Assembly: GCA_046155505.1 (NCBI GenBank)
Contig: JBJXFK010000368.1
Location: 1-20,447, forward strand
Reading direction: 5' to 3'
DNA: 20,447 nt
From: JBJXFK01 sp046155505
GTDB lineage: Bacteria; Planctomycetota; Phycisphaerae; UBA1845; Fen-1342
Shown one piece after another: positions 6,084-14,600 of this stretch. Below the pieces are notes generated by a model. It saw nothing but the letters and a program-made list of their open reading frames with translations, searched no databases and was not told where the DNA came from. A program made the translations under genes and the position numbers. Position 1 is the stretch's first letter; every line of letters starts with the position of its first letter.

Positions 6084-7958
6084 ATGTTCGAAACAACTCG
6101 CGGCGGTCTGAGTCTGCCGTTTTGTGCGGCGATGACGGCTCTCTTGAGCGCGACGGCGTCGGCACAAACCGTTACCGTGAACACGCTGGACGACATCAGC
6201 GACTTCGGCGGCGCGAAGCGAATCACCGACCTCCCTGGCCCCGACGGCCTCATCTCGATGCGCGAAGCGATGGACGCGGTGAACAACACGCCGGGGCCGC
6301 AAACCGTCGCGTTCGCAATCGATCCGTCGCAATTCTGGCTGATTCAGGGCGTCGGACTTCTCCGACAGGAAGGCGGGCCGTTCCTGCTGACTGACGACGA
6401 GACAACCGTCGATTTTTCGACGCAGGCCGACGCCTACGGCGACACCAACCCCGTCGGACACGAGATCGGCATCTACGGCTTGCAGCCCAACGGCTGGGGT
6501 TCACCCGCGATGCTCATCATGGGCGGCAGCCACTGCACCATTCGCGGACTCGGCCAGGTATATCAACGCGGTTCGTCGGTCTCGATTTGGGCCGGCGACT
6601 ACAACCAGATCGTCGGTTGCATCACCGGCACGATCGAGATCGACGGCTCATTCGGCGGGCCAGCCACGCGCTTCAACACCATCGGTGGCACGAGTCTCGA
6701 AGACCGCAACGACCTGTACACGGTCGAAATTTTCTGCTGGTCTGACGACAACGTGGTAATTGGCAATCGGATTCGCCATGTGCGCGTCGAAGGCAGCCAA
6801 TATTGCGTCGAGCCGAGCCGCAACCGCATCGGCGGCCCGACGGTCGCGGAACGCAACGTGATCTCCGGATACGGCTACTACGGCGAAGAGGGATTCCCGG
6901 TCGGCAGTCAGGTGCAGGTGACCTGGGCCCGCGACACGATTGTCGAGGGCAACTACATCGGCACAACCGCCGACGGAATGGCTCGCCAGCCGCAAATCGG
7001 CCCCGGCGGCGTGACCATCGTCGATTCGGTGGACACGACCATTCGAAACAACCTGATCGCCGGGTTGCGCGTCAACGGTGGAAATCACTATTCCGGGCAG
7101 GTATTCGGCGACGCGATCGCGGTGGGCGCGATCAACCGCAACAACGCCGGCGTGCGCATTGAAGGTAACCTGATCGGCCTCGCCGCCGACGGTGTTACGC
7201 CCATCCCCACGCGGCGCGGCATCACCGTCGCGGCCGGCACGGCGCGCCAGCACATCGCCGACACGTTCATCAGCGACAATACGATTGCCGCCGTCGAAAC
7301 CTACGGCGTGCTTGTTCACTCGCTCGAAAGCGCGGTGACGATTTCGCAGAATTCGATCTTCGGTTGCGGCGCGCTTGGCATTGAATTATCGCAGAACAGC
7401 GGTGCCGACGGGCCGACGCCGAACGATCCGCTCGACGCCGACACGGCGGGTGCGAATCGCCTCCAAAACTATCCGGTGATCGCGGCCGCGACCGCCGCGA
7501 CGACGACTCGTATCGCCGGGTCGCTCGGCTCGGCGGCGAGCAAAACCTACATCGTCGAGTTTTTCGCATCGACGGTGTGCGACCCAAGCGGCTTTGGCGA
7601 AGGCGAGGAGTTTCTCGATGCCATCACAGTCACGACCGATGCATCGGGCGTCGCCGTGTTTGATGAGTTAATCGCTGCGACGGTCGCGCCGGGGCACTTC
7701 ATCACCGCGACGGCGACGGACACGACCACCGGCGACACGTCCGAATTCTCCATGTGCGTCGCGGCGACCGCAGCACCGCAACTCCCCGGCGACGTCAACG
7801 CCGACGGCCATGTCGACCTGACCGACCTGGCGACGCTGCTCACGGCGTTCGGCGCATGCAGCGGCAGCGCGGCGTACAGCGGCGATTGCGATCTCGACGC
7901 AAGCGGCTGCGTCGAGCTTGGCGATCTCGCGGTGCTACTGACGAATTTCGGTACGTAA
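6084..7958 (+). CDS. secreted CSLREA / right-handed beta-helix protein with C-terminal dockerin-like module (624 aa)
   Basis: Extracellular protein. The signal peptide is about residues 1-27, with a cleavage site after ATASA. It is followed by the CSLREA-type opening: VNTLDDISD, then PGPDGLISMREAMDAVNN (51-68). The middle (about 150-460) is rich in short turns such as GGTS, RNVISGYG, VEGNYIGT, RNNLIAG and DNTIAAV, the pattern of a parallel beta-helix as in polysaccharide lyases and adhesins. No lyase active site could be assigned. A beta-sandwich-like segment (about 470-565) with TKTYIVEFFAS-like and FITATATD phrases follows. The last 58 residues (567-624) hold two EF-hand-like calcium loops, GDVNADGHVDLTDL and CDLDASGCVELGDL, each followed by an LL-(T)-(A/N)FG helix. 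This is a dockerin-like tail known from planctomycete secreted proteins, thought to anchor or display them. It ends just before a strong terminator. Confidence 0.88.
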   Translation: MFETTRGGLSLPFCAAMTALLSATASAQTVTVNTLDDISDFGGAKRITDLPGPDGLISMREAMDAVNNTPGPQTVAFAIDPSQFWLIQGVGLLRQEGGPFLLTDDETTVDFSTQADAYGDTNPVGHEIGIYGLQPNGWGSPAMLIMGGSHCTIRGLGQVYQRGSSVSIWAGDYNQIVGCITGTIEIDGSFGGPATRFNTIGGTSLEDRNDLYTVEIFCWSDDNVVIGNRIRHVRVEGSQYCVEPSRNRIGGPTVAERNVISGYGYYGEEGFPVGSQVQVTWARDTIVEGNYIGTTADGMARQPQIGPGGVTIVDSVDTTIRNNLIAGLRVNGGNHYSGQVFGDAIAVGAINRNNAGVRIEGNLIGLAADGVTPIPTRRGITVAAGTARQHIADTFISDNTIAAVETYGVLVHSLESAVTISQNSIFGCGALGIELSQNSGADGPTPNDPLDADTAGANRLQNYPVIAAATAATTTRIAGSLGSAASKTYIVEFFASTVCDPSGFGEGEEFLDAITVTTDASGVAVFDELIAATVAPGHFITATATDTTTGDTSEFSMCVAATAAPQLPGDVNADGHVDLTDLATLLTAFGACSGSAAYSGDCDLDASGCVELGDLAVLLTNFGT

Positions 7959-7981
7959 CACGCGCGCCCGCTCACCCCGAA

Positions 7982-8026
7982 CGCCCGTCGCGCCGAACAC
8001 AAGCGTTTGGCGCGACGGGCGTTTTT
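7982..8026 (+). terminator. rho-independent terminator after the beta-helix gene
   Basis: A perfect 13-bp stem (CGCCCGTCGCGCC 7982-7994 with GGCGCGACGGGCG 8009-8021), 14-nt loop, then five Ts (8022-8026). It lies 24 nt after the stop and separates the two secreted-protein genes into different transcription units. Confidence 0.88.
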
Positions 8027-8079
8027 GTCGATATCGTCGCTCGCGATCTCGACGCAGGTTTTCGGACTATTGCGGCGGA

Positions 8080-8095
8080 AAGCAATATATTGCTT
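8080..8095. promoter_or_regulatory. 16-bp perfect AT-rich palindrome, candidate operator
   Basis: AAGCAATATATTGCTT is an exact palindrome in otherwise GC-rich DNA, and it overlaps the first two bases of the putative -35 element at 8094. The size and position fit a dimeric repressor site. No regulator gene is nearby. Confidence 0.4.
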
Positions 8096-8122
8096 GGTCC
8101 GATCGTCGCAGCCAGCTAAACT
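8094..8122 (+). promoter_or_regulatory. candidate promoter of the second dockerin-tailed gene
   Basis: TTGGTC (8094-8099), 17 nt, TAAACT (8117-8122). Downstream text TAAACTGAAACTCG is very similar to TAGACTGGAACCTCG at 11638-11652, upstream of the amidase gene. Predicted leader is about 54 nt. Confidence 0.45.
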
Positions 8123-8170
8123 GAAACTCGACTGCCAAGTCGAGCCGCGATGATCCGCCACATCGCGTTC

Positions 8171-8176
8171 GGAGGT
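8171..8176 (+). promoter_or_regulatory. ribosome binding site (GGAGGT)
   Basis: GGAGGT lies 6 nt before ATG 8183 and decides this start over the in-frame ATG at 8150. Confidence 0.8.
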
Positions 8177-8182
8177 AGAGCC

Positions 8183-9394
8183 ATGAACGCCACTGGTTAC
8201 AGGATTCCGCACGCGAATTCGGAAGTTCGATCCGCACAGTGCGTCCGAGGCACACGATCGGATTTGCCTTGCTCGGGTCGCAGGCGCGCTGCGGCGTTCT
8301 CCGTGGCGGCGCTCGCTCTGCTCGGCAGCGTCACCGCGAATGGGCAGGTGTTTCACTACAACCTCAGCGACGACTTCAGCCTGGCGAACAATCCAGCCGG
8401 CTCGTGGTCCTACGACGTCGCCGGCGCAGCGATCGCTTGTACGATCGCACCCAACGCCGTTCGGAGTGGATGGGGCTGCTACCCCACACAGGATGTTTCC
8501 GTCACTAGATTCACCGGCCCAGGCGAAGCCGGTTGGCATGACGCGCAAATGGGCGACGTTGTGATTCACGTCGCTTCGTCGTGCTGTGGCTATCCGTCGC
8601 CCGTCGAGATCGCGTGGACGGTCCCGATTCCAGGATTGCTCACCGTTCAAGGCGGCGCTTGGAATGCGGTCTTTGCGCCCGATCGCGACGCCGGCTGGCA
8701 GCTCGCGCTCAACGCACAAACACTCGCCTCACGCAGCAGCGTCTTTGGCCTGTTTCGCACCGACGCGGCGGCCGCAATGGGCAACAACCTCGCGCCCGGT
8801 GCCTCGCTGATTGATATTCCCGTGAACGTCGGCAATCGGCTGGTGTTCACCACTTCACGCACCGGCGCATCCGCGTTCGGCCACTTCATGGGTGTCGACA
8901 TCGACCTTGAATTGCACTGCACCATCGTCGCCGCCGAGTTGCCGTCGAAGATCATCTGCCCCGGCGGCACGACGTCGTTTCAAGCCGAGTCGATCGGCGC
9001 GCTAGCGGCCGACTATGCGTGGGAATTCGCGATCGGTGGCGGGTCGTTCGCGGCGGTACTCGAAGGCGCAAACGCCGACTTCACGGCGATCGGCGCGGAC
9101 GACGCGCTCCTGCAAATCACGCCCGACGCCGACTACGCGGGCCCGCCGCTCGCGTTTCGCTGCGTGCTGTCGAACGTATGCGGCCAGACCGTTGCCGGCC
9201 CGGCGACGCTCACCGTTTCTCGCGCCGACATCAACTGCGACGGCAGCGTCGGCCTGACCGATCTCGCGCTGCTGCTCTCGTCGTTCGGCACTTGCACCGG
9301 CGATGCGTCGTATCTGGCGGCGGCGGATATCGACCTCGATGAGTGCGTGAGCCTGAGCGATCTGGCGATCCTGCTCACAAACTTCGGTTCGTAG
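8183..9394 (+). CDS. secreted protein with dockerin-like C-terminus (403 aa)
   Basis: Not recognised as a known enzyme. The N-terminus has a long polar region (1-35, ending GRRRA), then a hydrophobic core (about 36-50) and likely cleavage after TANG, so it is exported. Residues about 56-235 form a beta-rich domain that begins FHYNLSDDFSLANNPAGSWS, the kind of opening seen in planctomycete proteins with PEP-like 'W-x-Y-G' domains. Residues 245-345 look like an immunoglobulin-like domain (IICPGGTTSFQAES, AFRCVLSNVCG). The tail (347-403) has two calcium loops, ADINCDGSVGLTDL and DIDLDECVSLSDL, each followed by an LLL/LLT-SFG or NFG helix, matching the tail of the neighbouring 6084-7958 protein almost residue for residue. 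Several cysteine pairs suggest disulfides. The fold is inferred; the substrate is unknown. Confidence 0.85.
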   Translation: MNATGYRIPHANSEVRSAQCVRGTRSDLPCSGRRRAAAFSVAALALLGSVTANGQVFHYNLSDDFSLANNPAGSWSYDVAGAAIACTIAPNAVRSGWGCYPTQDVSVTRFTGPGEAGWHDAQMGDVVIHVASSCCGYPSPVEIAWTVPIPGLLTVQGGAWNAVFAPDRDAGWQLALNAQTLASRSSVFGLFRTDAAAAMGNNLAPGASLIDIPVNVGNRLVFTTSRTGASAFGHFMGVDIDLELHCTIVAAELPSKIICPGGTTSFQAESIGALAADYAWEFAIGGGSFAAVLEGANADFTAIGADDALLQITPDADYAGPPLAFRCVLSNVCGQTVAGPATLTVSRADINCDGSVGLTDLALLLSSFGTCTGDASYLAAADIDLDECVSLSDLAILLTNFGS

Positions 9395-9424
9395 CCGCGC
9401 GAAACAGGTCGCTCGCGATCCGGC

Positions 9425-9465
9425 GAACGCGCGCTGGGGGACCGGTCTCCGACCGGTCTCTCTTC
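9425..9465. repeat. GGGACCGGTC interspersed repeat, copy 1
   Basis: GAACGCGCGCTGGGGGACC followed by a hairpin GACCGGT (9440-9446) / ACCGGTC (9452-9458) with a 5-nt loop, then TCTCTTC. A second copy with only small changes lies at 20369-20405. A further hairpin with arms GATTCTC (9473-9479) and GAGAATC (9488-9494) follows. Together they may end transcription of the upstream gene, although no T-run is present. Confidence 0.7.
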
Positions 9466-9507
9466 AATTCTCGATTCTCGAATGCAAGAGAATCCGATTG
9501 CCGGCCG

Positions 9508-9525
9508 ATTGTGATACAACACAAT
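9508..9525 (+). promoter_or_regulatory. candidate -10 and operator-like inverted repeat before the hydrolase
   Basis: ATTGTG (9508-9513) and CACAAT (9520-9525) are inverted around a 6-nt spacer. TACAAC (9515-9520) inside this resembles a -10 and ends 7 nt before ATG 9528, so the transcript would be leaderless. No Shine-Dalgarno is present and no -35 was found. Confidence 0.35.
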
Positions 9526-9527
9526 TC

Positions 9528-10343
9528 ATGCGCCGCACCCGCTGGTTGATCGTCTTCGCCGTTTCACTCGTCGCGCTCTATGCGGCGTGGCTCCTCCTGC
9601 TTCACTTCAAGCAGGAATTCGTCATCTATCCGCGACGGTTTACCAACGCCGCCGCCCCCGTTCCGCCCGGCGCGACGCAGGTGTGGCTCGATGCGGCCGA
9701 CGGCGTGCGGCTCGAAGGTTGGCTGGCGATTGGCCAAGGACGCACCGCCGATTCTCCCGGCCCGGCGGTGATCTACTTTCACGGCAATCTCGACATCGTC
9801 GGCGATGTGTGGTGGCGCAGCGAAACCTATCGCGCCGCGGGCGTCACCGTACTCATGCCCGAGATGCGCGGCTATGGCCGCAGCGACGGCAAGCCGACCT
9901 ATGCGAGCTTGAACGCCGACGCCGACGCTTGGCGGCGTTGGCTCGCCGCACGGCCCGAGGTTGATCCGTCGCACATCATTCTGCACGGCCAATCGATCGG
10001 GGCGGCAATCGCGATTGGGTCGGCCCACCGCGAGCCGCCTGTCGCACTCATCACCGAGTCGGCATTCTTCAGCATGAACGAAATGGCCGCCCGATTTCTG
10101 GTCCCGCCGGCGCTGTCGCGAAATCCGTGGGACAACGGCGGCAGGATCGGCGAAGTCCGCTGCCCGATTCTGATTCTCCACGGCCGCGGCGATTGGCTCG
10201 TCCCGCCGCATCAAGCAACGCGCCTGCACGAACGCGCCGCGGGGTCAAAACTGGTTCTGGTCGATTCGGGTCATGCGAATTTCCCGCATCGCTGGCAGGA
10301 CATTCAACCGTTCCTTGAAGCCGCCGGCATTCCGCTGCGCTGA
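9528..10343 (+). CDS. membrane-anchored alpha/beta hydrolase, ABHD13/Bem46-like (271 aa)
   Basis: Serine hydrolase anchored by one N-terminal helix (about residues 7-26), followed directly by the lipid-facing phrase HFKQEFVIYPRR that is typical of Bem46/ABHD13-like proteins. Oxyanion motif YFHGN (83-87), MRGYGRSDGKP (113-123), nucleophile S156 in HGQSIG, acid D222 in HGRGDWLVPP and H249 in DSGHANF complete the triad. The length fits the family. The ATG at 9528 is chosen over 9498 because it starts the membrane helix with a basic n-region (MRRTR). The next gene, a glycosyltransferase, begins 36 nt downstream in the same direction but has its own possible -10 box. The natural substrate is unknown; a lipid or ester is likely. 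Confidence 0.92.
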   Translation: MRRTRWLIVFAVSLVALYAAWLLLLHFKQEFVIYPRRFTNAAAPVPPGATQVWLDAADGVRLEGWLAIGQGRTADSPGPAVIYFHGNLDIVGDVWWRSETYRAAGVTVLMPEMRGYGRSDGKPTYASLNADADAWRRWLAARPEVDPSHIILHGQSIGAAIAIGSAHREPPVALITESAFFSMNEMAARFLVPPALSRNPWDNGGRIGEVRCPILILHGRGDWLVPPHQATRLHERAAGSKLVLVDSGHANFPHRWQDIQPFLEAAGIPLR

Positions 10344-10369
10344 CGGGCGCGCGAGCCAGCGATTACGCT
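10340..10369 (+). promoter_or_regulatory. candidate promoter of the glycosyltransferase gene (leaderless)
   Basis: CTGACG (10340-10345), 18 nt, TACGCT (10364-10369), ending 10 nt before ATG 10380. An alternative -10, TACACC at 10369-10374, ends 5 nt before the ATG. No Shine-Dalgarno is present. Confidence 0.35.
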
Positions 10370-10379
10370 ACACCCGTTC

Positions 10380-11489
10380 ATGAATTCCGCCGCACAAACA
10401 TCCGCCGTGCTCACGCATCACTGGCTCGTCGCCCGTCGCGGCGGCGAGAAGGTGCTCGCGGCCATGCGCGAGCTGTACCCGGCTGCCCCGATCTACACGC
10501 TGATTCAGGGTCGCGAAGTTCGCGATGAATGGGGCGACGTGCGATCTTCGCCGTTGCGGTTTTTTCCCGGTGCGGCACGGCTCTATCCAAAGTTACTTCC
10601 GCTGCTGCCGCTGGCGGCCCGCGCGGTGCGCTTGCCCGATGCCGACCTGGTGCTGTGTAGCGACGCCGCGATCGCCAAGGCCATGACGCACGCGCCGCGC
10701 AGCCGCGTCGTGTGCTATTGCCATTCGCCGATGCGCTATGTGTGGGAGCCGCGAATATCGGAAATTTATCGCGCGTCGCTGCCGCGGCCGCTGCGACCGT
10801 TGTGGCCGATGGTGTGTGCATCGCTTCGCCGAGCCGACTTGCGTGCGTCGAAGCGGGTCGATCAATTCGTGGCCAACTCGCAGGCCGTCGCCGAGCGCAT
10901 TCGCCGCTGCTACGGGCGCGACAGCGTTGTCATCTATCCGCCGGTCGATCTGCCTGACTCGCCGTCGATGGGGCCACGCGAGGATTTCTATCTGTGCGTC
11001 GGGCATCACGTCGTTTACAAGCGACTCGATCTGGCAGTTGAAGCGTGCGTGCGGTTGCGACGGCGGCTAATCGTGATCGGCGAGGGGCCACAGGTCGCGC
11101 CGCTTCGCGCGAAATTCGGTGCGACAAGCGGCATCGAGTTTCTCGGCTATCAGCCGGACGCCGTCGTGCATGATCACTATCGCCGCGCGCGAGCGTTGCT
11201 GTTCGCGGGCGAAGAGGATTTCGGTATTGTGCCGGTCGAGGCGATGGCCCGCGGCTGCCCGGTGATCGCGCTGGCCGCCGGCGGAGCGCGGGAGACGGTG
11301 ATCGACGGCGAGACGGGCGTCTGGTTCGCGTCGCAGGATGTCGATGCGCTCGCAGATGCGATGCAACGGGCGGACCATTGCACGTTTGACCCGGCGCGAA
11401 TGCTGGCAGCGATGCAGCGCTTTTCCCGCGCACGATTCCTCGATGAAATGCGATCGGTCATTGCAGCGGCTCTCAAGGTGCGCTTGTAG
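10380..11489 (+). CDS. GT4-family glycosyltransferase, WbaZ-like (369 aa)
   Basis: Retaining GT-B glycosyltransferase that would transfer a sugar from a nucleotide donor to a lipid- or sugar-linked acceptor at the cytoplasmic face, for example in polysaccharide or O-antigen building. The N-terminal domain has VLTHHWLVARRGGEKVL (10-26) and the characteristic CHSPMRYVWEP (114-124). The C-terminal donor domain has FVANSQAVAERI (163-174), YPPVD (186-190) with CVGHHVVYKRLDLAVEA (206-222), VIGEGPQ (232-238) and GYQPDAVVHDHYRRARALLF. The E-x7-E nucleotide-sugar motif is E279-D-F-G-I-V-P-V-E287. These phrases match mannosyl/galactosyl transferases of the WbaZ group. It is not inside an obvious polysaccharide locus, so the pathway cannot be assigned. 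Confidence 0.92.
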   Translation: MNSAAQTSAVLTHHWLVARRGGEKVLAAMRELYPAAPIYTLIQGREVRDEWGDVRSSPLRFFPGAARLYPKLLPLLPLAARAVRLPDADLVLCSDAAIAKAMTHAPRSRVVCYCHSPMRYVWEPRISEIYRASLPRPLRPLWPMVCASLRRADLRASKRVDQFVANSQAVAERIRRCYGRDSVVIYPPVDLPDSPSMGPREDFYLCVGHHVVYKRLDLAVEACVRLRRRLIVIGEGPQVAPLRAKFGATSGIEFLGYQPDAVVHDHYRRARALLFAGEEDFGIVPVEAMARGCPVIALAAGGARETVIDGETGVWFASQDVDALADAMQRADHCTFDPARMLAAMQRFSRARFLDEMRSVIAAALKVRL

Positions 11490-11520
11490 AGTGGTCGCCC
11501 GAACCGCCTCCTGCCGCTCA

Positions 11521-11555
11521 ATTGGGTGTTCGCATTTCGTTCGTTTTCACCCAAT
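11521..11555 (+). terminator. possible terminator-like inverted repeat
   Basis: ATTGGGTG (11521-11528) and CACCCAAT (11548-11555), perfect over 8 bp with a 19-nt T-rich loop, lies 31 nt after the glycosyltransferase stop. No T-run follows, so termination is uncertain. Confidence 0.3.
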
Positions 11556-11637
11556 GACGCAATACACGTCCGAATTCGTTTGCCGCACGCGACCGACGCA
11601 CCCGATTTCGCGCTTGTATCGCGACCGCGCCAAGCCG

Positions 11638-11683
11638 TAGACTGGAACCTCGCGAAGCGGCGTCCTGCCGCTCGTCGAGGGGA
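11638..11683 (+). promoter_or_regulatory. candidate -10 and ribosome site of the amidase gene
   Basis: TAGACT (11638-11643) has a weak TTGTAT 18 nt upstream, and resembles the element before the gene at 8183. GAGGGGA (11677-11683) is 7 nt before ATG 11691 and decides this start over an in-frame ATG at 11526, whose extra 55 residues are not signal-like. Confidence 0.45.
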
Positions 11684-11690
11684 AGACTCC

Positions 11691-14600
11691 ATGCGCGCCA
11701 TTCGTTGCACGTTATCAGCAGCGTTCTGTCTCGGCCTTTCCACATTGCCCGCCTTTGCCCACCACGGCAGCGCCGAGATCGAACGTCAGTTTACGGCCCA
11801 ATACTCGTTCAAAGACCTCAGCGTCTCGGACGAGCGAACGCTCGATGCGATGAAGCAACTCGTGCAACTCGCCGGCAAGATTCAAGGCGAATGGCACCAG
11901 CCGCTCTTTCCAGCCGAAACAACCGTCGATTCCGCCCGCTGGGACGGCCGCGTGCTGCACATCGACCTGACCATCCCCAAAGACGTTGCCGACTGGAAAC
12001 TCTCCTGCATCGACCTCGAATCGCTCTCGCGTGCGTTCAACAAGCCGTTTCAATATGACGACCGCTTCGGCGGCGTCGATTTCCGCGTTCGCCGTGATGG
12101 CGATGCCGACTACGGCAACATCCAGCAGTTCTCGCCCCTGCCGACGTCGATCGGCGATCGGCCCGACCCGCTGCACGCGCTCGAAATCATTGAGCCGCTC
12201 GATCGCGCGGTCGAGCCGCTGATCGTCGACCGCAACGGCCCAACCACGAGCGCCGGTCGCCAACCGACCGGCGCGCTCAGCGGCGTGACCGTCTTCATCT
12301 CCGCCGGCCACGGCTGGACCGCTGGCAGCGAGAACTGGTTCCTGCAACGCCCGCTGCTGCTCGGCATGTGCGAGGACTACGGCAATATCGATCAGCTCAA
12401 CTACTTCGCCGCGTATCTCTTTAACGCCGGCGCGACGGTCGTGCCGCTCCGCCCGGTCGGTTGGCAGCCGATCGAAATCGTGCTCGACAACGACGACCCC
12501 GGCGTCACCTTCACCGGCGCGTGGCAAAACGGCAGCAGTTCAAAATACTTCGAAAACGGCGTTACCAACTCGGGCATCGTCTACAAGTTCATCTCCGCCG
12601 CCGGCGTCGAGAGCGCCGTCGCCCGCTATACGCCGACCATCACGCAGACCGATTTCTATCCGGTGTATTGCTTCACGATTCACAGCAGCAACCGCTCGCT
12701 TCAAACTTATCGCGTCAGCCACAGCGGCGGCATTAGCGAAATCGCCATCGACCATCGCAACGTCGGCAACGGTTGGATTTGGCTCGGCGACTATCACCTG
12801 AATGCGGGCGGCGACAACTGGGTCGAGATCACAAACCAATCGAGCGTTGCCGGCGCGATCGTCGCCGACGCGATCCGCTGGGGCGGCGGCACAGGCGACA
12901 TCGTCCGCCCCGGCCCCGGCGTCATCAGCGGCTATCCGCGCGACGAAGAGTGCCAACGCATGTGGGGCGAGAGCGAGTGGGGCAATAACGCCGTCGGCTT
13001 TGATTCCACCCTCTGGGACAGCCCCGGATCGGCGGACGACAGCGACAACGTCGGCACCGGCGCACGACTCGCCGCCGAAATGAATCTCGTACCCGCCGGC
13101 GGCATCGCCAGCGAACGCTGGAAACGCTGCCACGTCGAGTTTCATACCAACGCGTTCGACACCAGCGCTCGCGGGCAGGTCTCGCTGATCACCAACACCG
13201 GCTCAACGACCAACCAGACCTCGTTCGCGACGATCATGTCCAACGAAGTCGATCAGGACATGGGCATTATTCAGTCCGATCTGGAGCATCCCTGGTTCGA
13301 TCGCGCCGGCGCAACGCTCATTGGCGCATACGGCGCGATCAGCACGCCTAACAATGGCAACGAATTTGACGCGACGCTCGTCGAACTCGCGTTCCACGAC
13401 AACCAGCAGGACGCCGAGATCCTGCGCAGCCCGAGCACGCGGCGTTCGATGGGCCGCTCATGTGCGCAGGGCGTCGTGCGCTTCCTCAACTCGCTGGCGG
13501 GCAGCACTGTGCCGCTCGCGTTTTCGCCCGACACGCCGCGCTCGGTCCGCGTCGAAGACCTCGCCACCGGCAGCGTGCGCCTCACCTGGCAAGCACCGGT
13601 CAGTGATGGCGCTCGCGGCGATGCGGCCACCGGCTACGTCATCTATCAATCGTCCAACGGATACGGCTTCGGCAATCCGATCATCGTCGGCAACGTCACT
13701 ACGACCGACATCAGCGGCATCGCGGCCGGCGAGACACGCTACTTCCGCATCGCCGCGACCAACACGGGCGGCGAGTCGATGCCCAGCGAGGTCATCGCCA
13801 TTCGCCGCAAGAGCGACGGCTCAGCTGCGAATCTGCTGATCGTCAACGGCTTCGACCGCCTGCGCCGCCAGCAGAATTTCGTGCAGCGTTTCACGCAGCC
13901 GCCGTTCTATGCCAATGGCACGACCGAGCGACAGGTGTGGCGACTCAACAACTCGTTCGACTATGTCATCGAGCACGCTACGTCGCTGGCCGCGCTCGAC
14001 ATCGGCTTCGCCACGACCAGCAACGAGCCGTTCGGCGCGGGCAGCGTCTCGCTCACGCCCTACACGATCATCGATTGGATCGGCGGCAACGAAAGCGTCG
14101 AAGAAGAGACGCTGTCCACCGCCGAGCAAACGCGGCTGACCACCTTCATGACCGCCGGCGGCGATCTCTTCATGAGCGGCAGCGACGTCGCGTTCGATCT
14201 GATCAACCAGTCCGGCGGGGCGGCCTTCGCCAACAACACGCTGCGGCTCAACTACGTTGGAAACGACGCCGATTCGTACGACGTGACGCCGACCGGCAAC
14301 GGCATCTTCGCCGGCATGGCCCCGTTCGATTTCGATCCCACGACCGGTGCACCCTACGACGCCTTCAGCCCCGACATCATCGGCGCTCGCACCGGCAGCC
14401 GCGCGGCACTCACGTACGTCGGCGGCGTCGGCGGCACGGCGGCGGTGCAGTATTCGAGCGGCGTGTTCAACGTCGTCACGCTGGCGTTCCCGTTCGAGAC
14501 GATCGGCGATCCCGACGTTCGCAACGACGTAATGGCCCGCGCGATCAACTACCTGCGCACCGCGACCGGGCCGAACCAGTTCGACTTCGACGGTGACGGC

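Noticed and set aside
7547..8719. 390-residue minus-strand frame
   Set aside because: Runs opposite the dockerin tail, the terminator and the next gene; no ribosome site or domain.
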